In this document: positions 39,476-50,125 of the stretch, piece after piece | Layout: each line of letters begins with the position of its first letter | Position numbering within the stretch: the first letter of the stretch is position 1 | Assembly: GCF_002811985.1 (NCBI RefSeq) | Contig: NZ_NPDU01000017.1 | Span: 10,878-74,877 of the forward strand | Direction of reading: 5' to 3' | Source of the DNA: Leptospira adleri | GTDB taxonomy: Bacteria > Spirochaetota > Leptospiria > Leptospirales > Leptospiraceae | Length of the DNA: 64,000 nucleotides | The notes under the pieces: model-generated | Database searches by the model: none | What the model was told of the DNA's origin: nothing | The model's input: only the letters and a program-made list of their open reading frames with translations | Program-made: the position numbers and the translations under genes

Positions 39476-42106
39476 TCAAAAAAAGGAATGTCTTCTTTGA
39501 AATCGAAAATAGATAAACATACCGAACAGGATGCAAAAAATCAGAATCCATTCCCCGGGTTCGGGTACCGTCCCCGGCGCTTCCAATTTGCTTTGGCCAA
39601 GAGTGGATGGCTGCGACTTGATTCCAAAACGATTGTAGTCTTCTTCGCTTTCGAGCACGATCAGAGTGGAAACGGGAGAAACTACCATCGCGTCCTGGGC
39701 CAGTTTCACTAGATCCTGATTGTCCAGATCCCGGTCAAAGAATCGTTTCCCGAGTTGCCGCATTATTTTTCTCTGGATGGCCATTCGTATCAAAAGATCC
39801 GCGCCAGGTCGTTTAACGCCCGTTAGTTTAGATTTCTCGAGAGTGAGCTTCGCATAAGGTAGAGAAAGCGATTCTTCGTTCTGGATCGGTACCGAAATTT
39901 TCTGGTTTTTGAGAATGTCGAAAAGTTCGGCTTCACTTCCCGCGATCGGAAGGATTTGATCCAGATCGAATAGGCTTGCTAAGTATTCTGATTTCCTTCC
40001 GTTGACGATCGCGATCTTGGGGATTTCACTTCGACGATTGGCGGCACGTTGCATGTTCACGAATCTTTCAGAACCCCGAAGTTCTCCGAACGGAATCGAT
40101 TGATTCTCTCCGGCGACCACCCAGAGAAGATTTTCGCCGATATTTCGGTTCGATAGGATTTCGTTTAAGTGCAGTGGAAAAAGATTGAAGGCGGGAATTT
40201 CGCATTCTTCCAGATAACGCATCGCCTTATCGGAATCTTTTGTTTGAAACCATTCGTTCGTAAGAATCGTGATCGGGACTTTGAACTCGTACAAATTCCG
40301 AATCAGCGCTTTCCATTCGGAGCGGGAATAGGCTTTGTTCAGAATGACTACGATTCCCTCCGGTCGGTAAGAACGAGACTCGGTACGTAGCGGGAGCACG
40401 TTGTATGACATACCACCGGCGGAAACGTTTCCTTTCGCCGCGGTTTCCGGAAAGGAAAAGGACCAACTTAAAAAACCGCCGCTGCCCGTCCACTGACGCA
40501 CCTGAGAATCGGAAACTACCTTTTCTTTCAGAGAAATCCCGGAAGAATCAAGATCGATCTTCTCCGAAGTAAAAAGATCCACGTTCACTTTTTGATCCGC
40601 AAAATCGGAGACCGGGCCTTCGATCCGAATTCGTTCGTAGTTCAGTTTACCGTCTTTCGATTCTAAAGGTGATACGATTCCGATTCTTACCATACGATAG
40701 TCTTCCGGATTCACCGGGAAAACACGAAGACGAAGTCTGTTCCCGTCCAACCATTCCACGTAAGAAGGATCTCTTCTTTCCCTACCTACGATCGTCTCGT
40801 ACGCGTTACGCGCCTTTGATTTAAACGTAAGTTTTGCCGGTCTTTCCTCTCCGTTTATCCAAAGCGAAAGTTTGGTACAGATACTCCCGGGTGGAACCGT
40901 GATCGTATAGATCGCTTCTTCCGGCGTCGCGAACATCGATCCGAAACGAAGAAAGGGCCGATCGGAAGAAGAATTTTCGTTATAGATCGAAATCGTAGTC
41001 TCGGTGTAAGAGACTCTGAGCTCCGGATAAACCTGCACGTGAGAATCCATATCCGTCGTGATCAGGGAATTTCCTCTCCAAAGACGTTCCAGATGTGCGT
41101 GCGATCTTCCGAAAAGAAGATGCAGAATTCTTCCGGAGTCTTCGGGAGTGATTCTGGATCCTTGTCTCGTTTGGAACAAGGAAAGAAAACCTTGCGAAGC
41201 GAAATAGGCGAGCGGATCGAACTGACTCTGCGAAGCAAACAAACCCATCTGAGATCTGCGATCGGGTTGTAAGACCATTTCAGTAACATGGTTGACCCGC
41301 AGTCTTCCTGCTTTCTGAATCCACTCCGGTAAGTCGGCGTCGATTCGATTGTGTCCCTGCAACGCTTCCGGCTTTGTGAGAATGTCATCCGTGTGATTCC
41401 ATTGGATAAAATAATAGGAAGAATAACCGAGAAGAAGGAAAACGGAAGCCGTTATGAGAACGAGAGAAATTTTCTTTTTGCCGTTTTCCAGTTTGGAATG
41501 TATTAGGAAGATTGCATGTAAAAAGGCGATCATCGAAAATAAAGGACCGTAGGGAAGAAAACCCAAACCGGCCATCCAAACAAGAGCCCAACTAAAGAGC
41601 ATCAACGGCGCCAAAACTAAAACGAACGCCAGCGACATAAAAGCTCCCAATACGAGAATGGGTTGAAAAAAAGGAAGAATCGACTCAGGAACACGATCCA
41701 TAAAAAGAGAAACGGCTAACAGCGAAAATGCGATCCACAAAGCCCATACCGTCCTTTCCGTAAAAGGCGTGAACACTTCGTGATTGAGCACGTAGGAATT
41801 CACCGCGAAACAAATCGAAGAGACGATCAGAGTAAATATAAAAAACTGCTTATAACTCGGAAATATCACGTAAAGGATCGCGGAAAAAATGGAAACAAAG
41901 AGAATCGTGATCAACCCGAAAACGGGGAAAAAGAAATAGTGGGAGTATTTTTCCGTAAATGTGAATAGAAACTCCAGGATTCCGTAGGAAACGGCGCCTA
42001 ACGCGATGATCGCTACGAAGAAGGCCAGAAACCAGAGCCAGGCCGGGCCTTTCCATTTGAAAATTTGAACGTTTCTTTGGAGATATTCTTGGATGAGGGT
42101 TTTCAT
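39476..42106 (-). CDS. VIT-domain membrane protein with PEP-type exosortase signal
   Basis: The 876-residue protein has about seven membrane segments within residues 20-245, then a VIT-like domain at about 370-530 (SICTKLSLWINGEERPAKL, YVEWLDGNRLRLRVFPVNPE) and a von Willebrand-like alpha/beta stretch (EGIVVILNKAYSRSEWKALI, VPITILTNEW). The last 30 residues form a tripartite sorting signal: VPEPGEW (PEP near 848-850), a hydrophobic helix (ILIFCILFGMFIYF) and a basic end (RFQRRHSFF). It immediately precedes the exosortase gene, which probably processes it. The molecular role of the VIT part is unknown. Confidence 0.86.
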   Translation of the reverse strand: MKTLIQEYLQRNVQIFKWKGPAWLWFLAFFVAIIALGAVSYGILEFLFTFTEKYSHYFFFPVFGLITILFVSIFSAILYVIFPSYKQFFIFTLIVSSICFAVNSYVLNHEVFTPFTERTVWALWIAFSLLAVSLFMDRVPESILPFFQPILVLGAFMSLAFVLVLAPLMLFSWALVWMAGLGFLPYGPLFSMIAFLHAIFLIHSKLENGKKKISLVLITASVFLLLGYSSYYFIQWNHTDDILTKPEALQGHNRIDADLPEWIQKAGRLRVNHVTEMVLQPDRRSQMGLFASQSQFDPLAYFASQGFLSLFQTRQGSRITPEDSGRILHLLFGRSHAHLERLWRGNSLITTDMDSHVQVYPELRVSYTETTISIYNENSSSDRPFLRFGSMFATPEEAIYTITVPPGSICTKLSLWINGEERPAKLTFKSKARNAYETIVGRERRDPSYVEWLDGNRLRLRVFPVNPEDYRMVRIGIVSPLESKDGKLNYERIRIEGPVSDFADQKVNVDLFTSEKIDLDSSGISLKEKVVSDSQVRQWTGSGGFLSWSFSFPETAAKGNVSAGGMSYNVLPLRTESRSYRPEGIVVILNKAYSRSEWKALIRNLYEFKVPITILTNEWFQTKDSDKAMRYLEECEIPAFNLFPLHLNEILSNRNIGENLLWVVAGENQSIPFGELRGSERFVNMQRAANRRSEIPKIAIVNGRKSEYLASLFDLDQILPIAGSEAELFDILKNQKISVPIQNEESLSLPYAKLTLEKSKLTGVKRPGADLLIRMAIQRKIMRQLGKRFFDRDLDNQDLVKLAQDAMVVSPVSTLIVLESEEDYNRFGIKSQPSTLGQSKLEAPGTVPEPGEWILIFCILFGMFIYFRFQRRHSFF

Positions 42107-42363
42107 GGTCTTCGTCGATTCTTCCTTATTTTATCTTTGTAAGAATATACTAAAAGTTCCGGGCTATGTCCGCTCCTCAGATGTTCGCTGCGGAGCACTC
42201 AGGTGCTTGACTAAAAAACGGATGGGATCCAAAACGAGATACCCTTATCAACCTCATAGAAAGCGGGAATTTTCATCAATTTTTGATGGGGGATAAAGAA
42301 AAAGGAGTTTCCGGGAAATTTGAAAACGGATCGGAAAAGAATCGAAGAATCGGTAGAGGAAAA

Positions 42364-42702
42364 TCAGAACCGATTCGGTTCAAAAAAAAGTACGGGCCTA
42401 TGATACGCAACTAGGATCGATTCGGTTTCTTTTTGTATCTCTTCTTCCAGTTGAGAGATTGATTTCCATTGGTCCGATCCAAGTTCTGCGGAACGAATCG
42501 TTTTACACAGATGTTTTCCCTTGGGTTCGCATTTTTTTTTGTAAAGGACGATAAACGAATTCGTTTTTTGCTCCAGGAAACGGATTTTCTCCTTTTGTTC
42601 TGGGGTGGGAATCTGCAATACCTGAAGATCCAAATCTTTCAAGATCAAATCCGGAAGATCGAGAAGAAAAGGGTATTGTTCTAAGATCGAATCTGAATTC
42701 AT
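42364..42702 (-). CDS. Hypothetical protein, 112 residues
   Basis: The protein starts MNSDSILEQYPFLLDLPDLI and is mainly helical, with a charged middle (PTPEQKEKIRFLEQKTNSF) and two Cys (KKKCEPKGKHLC). There is no signal peptide or membrane segment. I do not recognise a family. Codon use and the clean ATG support a real gene, but the evidence is modest. It lies alone between the VIT gene and the response regulator gene. Confidence 0.55.
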   Translation of the reverse strand: MNSDSILEQYPFLLDLPDLILKDLDLQVLQIPTPEQKEKIRFLEQKTNSFIVLYKKKCEPKGKHLCKTIRSAELGSDQWKSISQLEEEIQKETESILVAYHRPVLFFEPNRF

Positions 42703-42885
42703 TTCCGATAAAATTTTGTCGAACTCAAAATTAGGAATCTATTCGTTCGCGGATCGAAACGAAAATGATACCGGAGAATCTTCGAAAGGCTTTCTCGAAT
42801 TTCATCAATATCGGATGGAGAAAGATCCGTTTCGATCAAAGTTTTCGCTTAACAATTTCGAATGAAGAATGTCCGTTTCGACGAA

Positions 42886-43550
42886 TTACGACTCGATCAA
42901 CCCCGCGCGGATCGCGTACATCACCAGGTCGGCTACTTTATGAAGATCTAATTTTTTCATGATGTTCGCGCGGTGAACCTTCACGGTCGCAGGAGAAATT
43001 CTTAAAATTTTTCCGATCGATTCGTTGGAGTTTCCTTCCGCGACCAATTTTAGGATTTCTCTTTCCCGATCCGAAAGAACCGAGAACGCTTTCTTCGCGT
43101 CTTGATTGTCTTCTCCCGGTTTTCCCGATCCCACAAAGCCGGAAAGAAAATGAGCGGTAATCCCAGGACTCAAATACGTTTCCCCTTTGTGAACCGCTTC
43201 GATCGCTCTCAGAAGATCGTTCCCCGCGTCGTCCTTCAGAACGTAACCGTTGATTCCGAGTTCGAGTAATTTCTGAACGTATTCCTTATTATCGTGGCGG
43301 GAAAGAATGATCGTTCGGATGTTCGGATAATGTTTTCTTAGATTTTTTACCAAGTCGATTCCGCTTAGACCCGGCATCGAAATATCGGTGATGACAAGAT
43401 CCGGACTCAGCTTTCCGATTTGATCCAGCGCTTTTTCGGCGTCTCCGGATTCTCCGCAAATTTCCAAACCCGGTTGTCCGGAAAGAATCATCTTGAGTCC
43501 TTCTCTGAGGATGGCGTGATCGTCGACTAAGAATATTTTTGTTAGAGGTT

Positions 43551-43554
<4 letters not shown>
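42886..43554 (-). CDS. NarL/FixJ-family response regulator
   Basis: The 222-residue regulator has a receiver domain (acidic pair in FLVDDHAILREGL, phospho-Asp in LVITDISMPGLSG, Lys in GYVLKDDA) and a C-terminal LuxR-type helix-turn-helix (LSDREREILKLVAEGNSNES, IGKILRISPATVKVHRANIM). Its ATG overlaps the stop of the upstream kinase as ATGA, so the two form one two-component system. Targets are not visible. lruC lies just upstream of the pair. Confidence 0.95.
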
Positions 43555-44609
<1,055 letters not shown>

Positions 44610-44650
44610 ACGAGCTTAGAAGCATCTCACGCGATGGAAAGAAAGAAAAG

Positions 44651-44683
44651 AAAAAAAGATGCCCCGGGAAGAAAATCCCGGGG
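44651..44683 (-). terminator. Intrinsic terminator of lruC
   Basis: CCCCGGGA (44662-44669) pairs with TCCCGGGG (44676-44683). On the minus strand a U-run follows (A7 at 44652-44658 on the plus strand). It sits nine bases after the lruC stop and separates it from the kinase gene. Confidence 0.88.
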
Positions 44684-44691
44684 AAATGAGT

Positions 44692-45978
44692 TCAGTTCGA
44701 AGGAGGAAAAACTTCGGACATTACCGGTGAAAGATACCAGTCCGCATTCAGATTTCCCATCGATTCATACCAGGGTTTGAAAGAAGGATACGATTTACGA
44801 ACGTCCGTACTTTCATAAGGCCAGAGAAAATTTCCTGGAACCAAAAGCGCCCAAGGAAATCCGGTGGAATCCAAATAAAGATCCTTTCCGTTGGAATCGA
44901 AATGTCTTCTCGGAAAGTGAATCTCTTGATTCGTATTGATGACTTTCAAGAACGTATCATACGGCGCCGCTCCTAAACTCACACGATTGATCGCACTTTG
45001 TAAGATGATTTCCAAATTCGCCGACTTCCCGATTTTAAAAACGGTGTTGGACCGAGACGTGTTCGAGGAGGGAATCGTAGTGTTCGATTTCGGAAGAATC
45101 TCGAGAGCCTGAATATTGGTATCGTTTCCTGAAAAAGTATTTTCTACGGTAGTTCCGTCGTAAGCGTAACGAGTTAAGGAATACGAAGCTGCGGTAACTC
45201 CGGGAATCGTAAGGTTGAGAGTATGATTGTATCCCGCGCCCTTCGCAACGTGAGTGTATTTGGCGCGAATTCTCGCAACTTCTCCTTTTGCGTTCCAGTC
45301 CTCTTCGAAGACCACTCTCGCGTTGTAGTCGTTGAAGTCCGCGTCCCCCTGATTCGGGAACAAGTCTTCGTAGGAGATCGTATAATAGCCATTAGCCGGA
45401 TAACGGAACGTACTCGCGCGGGTAGGATCGTTCGGATATGTGTCGTCGCGGTCGACGATTCCGTCTCCGTCGGTATCGGGAAGAAGAACGTTGTTCCCCT
45501 TGATGATCACCGTGATTTTACGCGAAATGCTAAACGAATTGATGATCTCGATCTCCGCTTCGTAGAGTTGACCGAAAGCCTCCACCTTGAGGGTGACTTT
45601 TCGAGTCGCTTCGTCGATCGTAAAACTTCCTTTGACTTCTCCGTTTTCGGATGTAACGGCTCTAAAGATTGATTTCTGAGCGGTATTATCTATATTAAAG
45701 ATTTGTACTAGACTTCCGGAGATGGGAGAATCCGGACTTAACACCTGAATGTTTACGTTTACCGTCTTTGTGGTATCGAAAACAAAATCCACCGGAGCGG
45801 TCTCGTCGTTGATGACGATGCTGAACGGCTGCTCTCCGTCCGGAGCGGGAGAAGGCGTGGGTTGCGTCGCGCTCAACAACCAAAGCAGATTGGGATCCTG
45901 AGAGTTCGTGCACGCGTTGAAACTCAAAAGGAGAATCCCCGAAAGAATCAAACCCGTCATTTTTGGAAAACCTCTCAT
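44692..45978 (-). CDS. lruC: Lipoprotein LruC
   Basis: The 428-residue protein has a signal peptide ending at LLLSFNAC and the LruC-type domain: DTDGDGIVDRDDTYPNDPT (a calcium-binding-like Asp loop), SYEDLFPNQGDADFNDYNAR and the following beta-rich region. LruC was described as a leptospiral outer-membrane lipoprotein recognised by sera from equine uveitis, and the domain family carries its name. I judge this to be LruC itself by length and layout. The start ATG 45978 is preceded by GGAGGG. An intrinsic terminator follows. Confidence 0.87.
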   Translation of the reverse strand: MRGFPKMTGLILSGILLLSFNACTNSQDPNLLWLLSATQPTPSPAPDGEQPFSIVINDETAPVDFVFDTTKTVNVNIQVLSPDSPISGSLVQIFNIDNTAQKSIFRAVTSENGEVKGSFTIDEATRKVTLKVEAFGQLYEAEIEIINSFSISRKITVIIKGNNVLLPDTDGDGIVDRDDTYPNDPTRASTFRYPANGYYTISYEDLFPNQGDADFNDYNARVVFEEDWNAKGEVARIRAKYTHVAKGAGYNHTLNLTIPGVTAASYSLTRYAYDGTTVENTFSGNDTNIQALEILPKSNTTIPSSNTSRSNTVFKIGKSANLEIILQSAINRVSLGAAPYDTFLKVINTNQEIHFPRRHFDSNGKDLYLDSTGFPWALLVPGNFLWPYESTDVRKSYPSFKPWYESMGNLNADWYLSPVMSEVFPPSN

Positions 45979-46199
45979 AAAACCCTCCGGCCTAGGCCAC
46001 GACGAGTTTTATTCTCGCATAGGCGAGACGGAACAACAATAGACCGAAATGTATATTTTGTTAAGCGAACAGGTATAAAACGACATTGAAAAAACGAAAC
46101 GTTAAATGACCAAACTCGGACTCTTATTCAATAAAAGAATGAACCGAAATCGTATACAAAATCGGTTTTCATTCGTCGCGGTTTCTCGGCAGAAAATTC

Positions 46200-47726
46200 T
46201 TATCGGGTGCTTGCTAAGAAACTTTCGAGAGATTTGGTCCGGAAAGAATGAAAATCTCCCGAAGTGTTGAATTTGCAATACTGAAGAATTTTCTCCGGTA
46301 TCTCGCTGTATTTCGCTTCTTCGTTGTTGATCTTGATCATCATATCGGCCAAGTAGATCGGAAATACGTAAGGTTGGAATTCTTCGTCGACGAGTAAGGC
46401 TCTGTGATGATATTCCATAGCCTTTGCGTAAACTTCCGGGAAGTTCCATTTTTCCGCGATGAGAGCGCCGACTTTCGTATGAGTGATTCCTAATGCGGCT
46501 TCTTCCATGGAAACCGCGGACGCAATTTCTTTGGAAGCCGATATCTTTCCGATGCTCTTCATCGTTCTTTCTTCCAGTGAAAGAAGGATGATCTCGCCGA
46601 TGTCGTGTAACAACGCGGCGGACATAAGATTACTGATCGTGTCCTTCGGAAGAGCCATACGGTTCGCGATGAGTTTGCAGTAGAACGCGCACTGATTCGA
46701 TTTATCCCAGATCGTAAGAAACGCCGGAAACTTATCTTCCAGGATCTGTTTTGTTCCGAGCGAATATAGAAGTTGATTGAGTTCTTTTAAACCGATGAGC
46801 TGAATCGCTCTGTCCAGAGATTCCACCTTGTTCGCGCGGATAAACGCGGCCGAGTTTGCGAGTTTTAGAATATTCGCGGAAAGAGCCACGTCCTTTTTGA
46901 TGACTTCGGCGATTTGACTGATCGAAGAATTCGGCCTTTCGATCATCGCTTGTATATCTTGGATCGATTTCGGAAACGTAGGAAGGCCGTCGATATTCTT
47001 TAGGATATCCTCCGTTTTTTGGAGCTGAAGATTCTCTTTGCTGATATTAAGAGGGATGTCGATGATCACACTCGTGTTGTTTCCCTGACTTTCGATCTTA
47101 TAAGAGGAAGCGGCGAGTCCGTCGTTTTTGAGCATCATCAAGGACATGATCAGGCCGAGTCCGGCTCCTTCGGTTTCGTCTCCCGCTTCCAAAAACGCTT
47201 CCGCGAGATCGTTGTATTGTTTCGCCTTTTCGATTCTGTGATTGATTCGCTCCACTTCCGTAGGACTGAGTTTGACGTTATTCATCACTCGGATACGAAT
47301 CATATCCTTGTTGTGAATAAAGGAAACGAGCACGACGAAGTTGTTGCGAAGAAGCATCTCTTCGTATTTTTCCTTGTTGTCCAAATACTTTTTCTTAAAA
47401 CCGAGAATTTTCTGTTTATAGATTTCCGGATTTTGTATGTCGGCTTCGAGTTCTCGGAAATAAATTCTTTTTATGTTCGCTTTGACTGAATTTGCGATCG
47501 TTTCTCTCAAAGCGGAGAAAACCGAATCCCTGATATATATAATATCGAGTTGAAGCAGATAACGATCCAAAGTTCTGCTGATGATCGTATCCACGTTTTC
47601 CGTAAGATTGTGAAATTTATAATGAATCGGAGCGTTCTCTTGTACCGGGTGATTGAGATCCTTGAGATTGCTGTAAAAGCCGAGATCTTGGTGGTGATGT
47701 AATTCTAATGCTTTAGTCTGGCTCAT
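46200..47726 (-). CDS. GHKL ATPase-like plus HDOD fusion protein
   Basis: The 508-residue soluble protein combines two modules. Residues 60-235 resemble a GHKL (histidine-kinase-type) ATPase: N-box [13 protein letters not shown], glycine loop [16 protein letters not shown], closing strand TSVIIDIPL. Residues 245-505 form an HDOD domain ([41 protein letters not shown]). HDOD proteins act in signalling without confirmed enzymatic activity. I see no DHp domain, so it is not a usual kinase; an RsbW-like switch is possible. The start ATG follows GGAAG. Confidence 0.8.
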   Translation of the reverse strand: MSQTKALELHHHQDLGFYSNLKDLNHPVQENAPIHYKFHNLTENVDTIISRTLDRYLLQLDIIYIRDSVFSALRETIANSVKANIKRIYFRELEADIQNPEIYKQKILGFKKKYLDNKEKYEEMLLRNNFVVLVSFIHNKDMIRIRVMNNVKLSPTEVERINHRIEKAKQYNDLAEAFLEAGDETEGAGLGLIMSLMMLKNDGLAASSYKIESQGNNTSVIIDIPLNISKENLQLQKTEDILKNIDGLPTFPKSIQDIQAMIERPNSSISQIAEVIKKDVALSANILKLANSAAFIRANKVESLDRAIQLIGLKELNQLLYSLGTKQILEDKFPAFLTIWDKSNQCAFYCKLIANRMALPKDTISNLMSAALLHDIGEIILLSLEERTMKSIGKISASKEIASAVSMEEAALGITHTKVGALIAEKWNFPEVYAKAMEYHHRALLVDEEFQPYVFPIYLADMMIKINNEEAKYSEIPEKILQYCKFNTSGDFHSFRTKSLESFLASTR

Positions 47727-48337
47727 ATCTTTAATTCTTCCGGACGCGTTCTTTTCTTGTCAAGTCATCGAGAATTCTTCGATCGAATTCTTGGAAAAAT
47801 ATTTCCTAAATTTATTTCGCTTTTTTTTCAATTATAAGTCCGCATGGTTTTGCTCTTTCGGATTATTACGTCGTATTCTGAATTCCGAAAAAAGCGGATT
47901 CTTATAATTCAACCTTTAGTCTTAGGTTGAATTTGACGCGGGGAAATTCCCTTTGACTACAGACTTTTCCCCGATTCCTGCAACTCCGCAGGCCGTGAAT
48001 GAACGACTAACGCAAGGGAAGAAAGTTGTTTCGAACGGACCCGTTCTTTCTCCGGTTTTTCCGAAATCGCGACTTCGCATTAATGGGAACCCAATTCTTT
48101 TGTTTTCGTTTTCTTTTCCCTCAAACGAGTGGTTTTATAAAAAAGGATCTTCGGATTACCTGCTTCAATGGATGGAACGATTCCGCGATTGCAAACGGTC
48201 TATTGTTCGAACGAGGCAAAAAACGGGCGATAAAAAGAATTGCTTTCCGTTTCCCCGATGATAGAATGAGGCCGCCCAGGTCGGGCTTATTCCCTAAAGA
48301 ATACTTTTGTAACTAGAAGATTAAGGAGCTACTTCCG
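47727..48337. other. Intergenic region upstream of aldehyde dehydrogenase
   Basis: About 610 bases hold no gene I can support. A 102-codon plus frame (47953-48261) starts at TTG without a ribosome binding site and has irregular composition. The region probably contains divergent promoters. Confidence 0.55.
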
Positions 48338-49819
48338 ATGCCAACTTTACAGGAATCTCCGGTAAAAAAACCGAATTCTAACCCGAATCCATCCCTTCCC
48401 ACAGTGGATAAGGCCGAAATTGAACGTGTGTTTAAACTTCAGAAACAGCACTTTCACAAAGTCATGAAATTGACCAACGCGAACGAGAGAATTCAGCGTT
48501 TGAAAAAACTCAAAGCCGCGATTATCAAATATACTCCGGAAATCGAAAAGGCGGTGAACGCCGATTTTCAAAAGAGCGAAAGAGAAGTCGATATCACCGA
48601 AATTATGCCCACGATTTCCGAGATCAACGACGCGATTCATCACGTTCGAAGATGGATGAAGCCGGTGAGCGTAAAAACTCCGATGACGCTTTTCGGAGCG
48701 AAGAGTCAGATTCTTTACGAACCTCGAGGCGTGGTTTTGATCATCGGACCTTGGAATTATCCGTTCTATCTTACCTTTGCTCCTCTTGCCGCAGCGATCG
48801 CCGCGGGGAATACGGTTCTCATCAAACCTTCCGAATTTACTCCGGTGACTTCGAATCTGGTTCAGAAGATCGTTTCAGAAGTATTTCCGAAAGAAGAAGT
48901 GGCCGTGTTCGAAGGCGATTATCAGGTTTCAGGCGCACTTATGGAGCTTCCTCTGGATCATATCTTTTTTACGGGAAGCACTCATGTAGGCAAGATCGTG
49001 ATGACCGCGGCTGCGAAACATCTGACTTCCGTAACTCTCGAGTTAGGCGGAAAATCTCCGGCGATCATCGATAGAAGTGCGGATATCAAAAAGGCCGCTA
49101 AAAAGCTAGTCTGGGGAAAGGTGTTGAACGCCGGTCAAACCTGCGTGGCTCCGGATTATCTTCTGATTCCGAACGATCTCGTAAAACCGTTTGTGGACGA
49201 AGCAAAGGCCGTCGTAAAAGAGTTTTATACGAAAGACGGAAAGGCTCTCAAGGACAATCGCGATTTTTGCAGAATCGTAAACGATCGAAACTTCAACAGA
49301 GTTTCCGGTTATATCCACGAGGCTGTGGAAAAAGGAGCTAAGATAGAAATGGGGGGCGACACGGACGCGTCTCAGAATTATATCGAACCTACGATCCTCA
49401 GCAACGTACCAGAAAACTCTAATATTATGGAAGATGAAATCTTCGGACCCGTTCTTCCCCTGATTCCTTATACGAATCTGGACGAAGCGATCGAAAAGAT
49501 CAATTCCAAACCGAAACCTCTCGCGCTCTATATCTTCGGAAAGAAGGGACGTTCGATCAAAAAAATTCTGAAAGAAACTTCCTCCGGAGGAGTTGCGGTG
49601 AACGACGTGATTCTTCATCTTGTGAATCCGAATCTTCCTTTCGGAGGGGTGAATCATTCGGGTCACGGAAGTTATCACGGATTTTTCGGATTCAAGGCCT
49701 TCTCGCACGAGCGTTCCGTTCTTCATCAATCGCCGCTCAGTTCGATCGAGTTGATGTACCCGCCTTACACCAATTTTGTGAAACGACTCGTCGCTTTTAC
49801 GAAGAGCTTTTTGATCTAA
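48338..49819 (+). CDS. Class 3-type aldehyde dehydrogenase
   Basis: The 493-residue enzyme oxidises aldehydes with NAD(P). It shows [29 protein letters not shown], catalytic Glu in [11 protein letters not shown] and catalytic Cys in [12 protein letters not shown]. The early motif pattern and the C-terminal hydrophobic tail ([20 protein letters not shown]) match class 3 or fatty aldehyde dehydrogenases, which are often membrane-associated. It starts at ATG 48338 behind AAGGAG. A terminator-like hairpin follows at 49853-49897. Confidence 0.93.
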   Translation: MPTLQESPVKKPNSNPNPSLPTVDKAEIERVFKLQKQHFHKVMKLTNANERIQRLKKLKAAIIKYTPEIEKAVNADFQKSEREVDITEIMPTISEINDAIHHVRRWMKPVSVKTPMTLFGAKSQILYEPRGVVLIIGPWNYPFYLTFAPLAAAIAAGNTVLIKPSEFTPVTSNLVQKIVSEVFPKEEVAVFEGDYQVSGALMELPLDHIFFTGSTHVGKIVMTAAAKHLTSVTLELGGKSPAIIDRSADIKKAAKKLVWGKVLNAGQTCVAPDYLLIPNDLVKPFVDEAKAVVKEFYTKDGKALKDNRDFCRIVNDRNFNRVSGYIHEAVEKGAKIEMGGDTDASQNYIEPTILSNVPENSNIMEDEIFGPVLPLIPYTNLDEAIEKINSKPKPLALYIFGKKGRSIKKILKETSSGGVAVNDVILHLVNPNLPFGGVNHSGHGSYHGFFGFKAFSHERSVLHQSPLSSIELMYPPYTNFVKRLVAFTKSFLI

Positions 49820-49852
49820 GAATTTTAGAATCAGATTTCTTCGGTTAAAATA

Positions 49853-49897
49853 AATCCTCCGGAATCGGGCTTTCAGTCTGACCTCCGGGGGATTTTT
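49853..49897 (+). terminator. Terminator after aldehyde dehydrogenase
   Basis: AATCCTCCGGA (49853-49863) pairs with TCCGGGGGATT (49884-49894), with one wobble, and is followed by TTT. The 20-base loop is long but the stem is strong. Confidence 0.65.
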
Positions 49898-50066
49898 AAT
49901 TTGTGGCCGCCGCTCGCTATCGGTAGAATTGGAATCCGACAAAAACTTTTTTAGTACCGGTCCTGCGTTTAAAAATACCGGTTTGGTCGCAGGGATTGAA
50001 TGTGTCGAACGCGGTTTAAAACTCGATTTTCAAAGGTTCGAGGCGACTTTTATAAAAATAAAGTAG

Positions 50067-50114
50067 ACAGACTAGTCTGTTTGTATATTTATTATAAATA
50101 GACTATGTGGTCTA
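50067..50114 (+). promoter_or_regulatory. Palindromic operator pair upstream of the alcohol dehydrogenase
   Basis: ACAGACTAGTCTGT (50067-50080) is a perfect 14-base palindrome. A second, imperfect inverted repeat, TAGAC-N6-GTCTA, lies at 50099-50114. Their centres are about 33 bases apart, near three helix turns, and flank AT-rich promoter-like sequence (TATATTTATTATAAAT). This fits a dimeric regulator of the TetR type. No such regulator gene is in the window. Confidence 0.6.
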
Positions 50115-50125
50115 CGGAGAATTTT

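Noticed and set aside
47953..48261. 102-codon plus-strand frame before the aldehyde dehydrogenase gene
   Set aside because: It starts at TTG without a ribosome binding site, its composition is irregular and no domain is seen.
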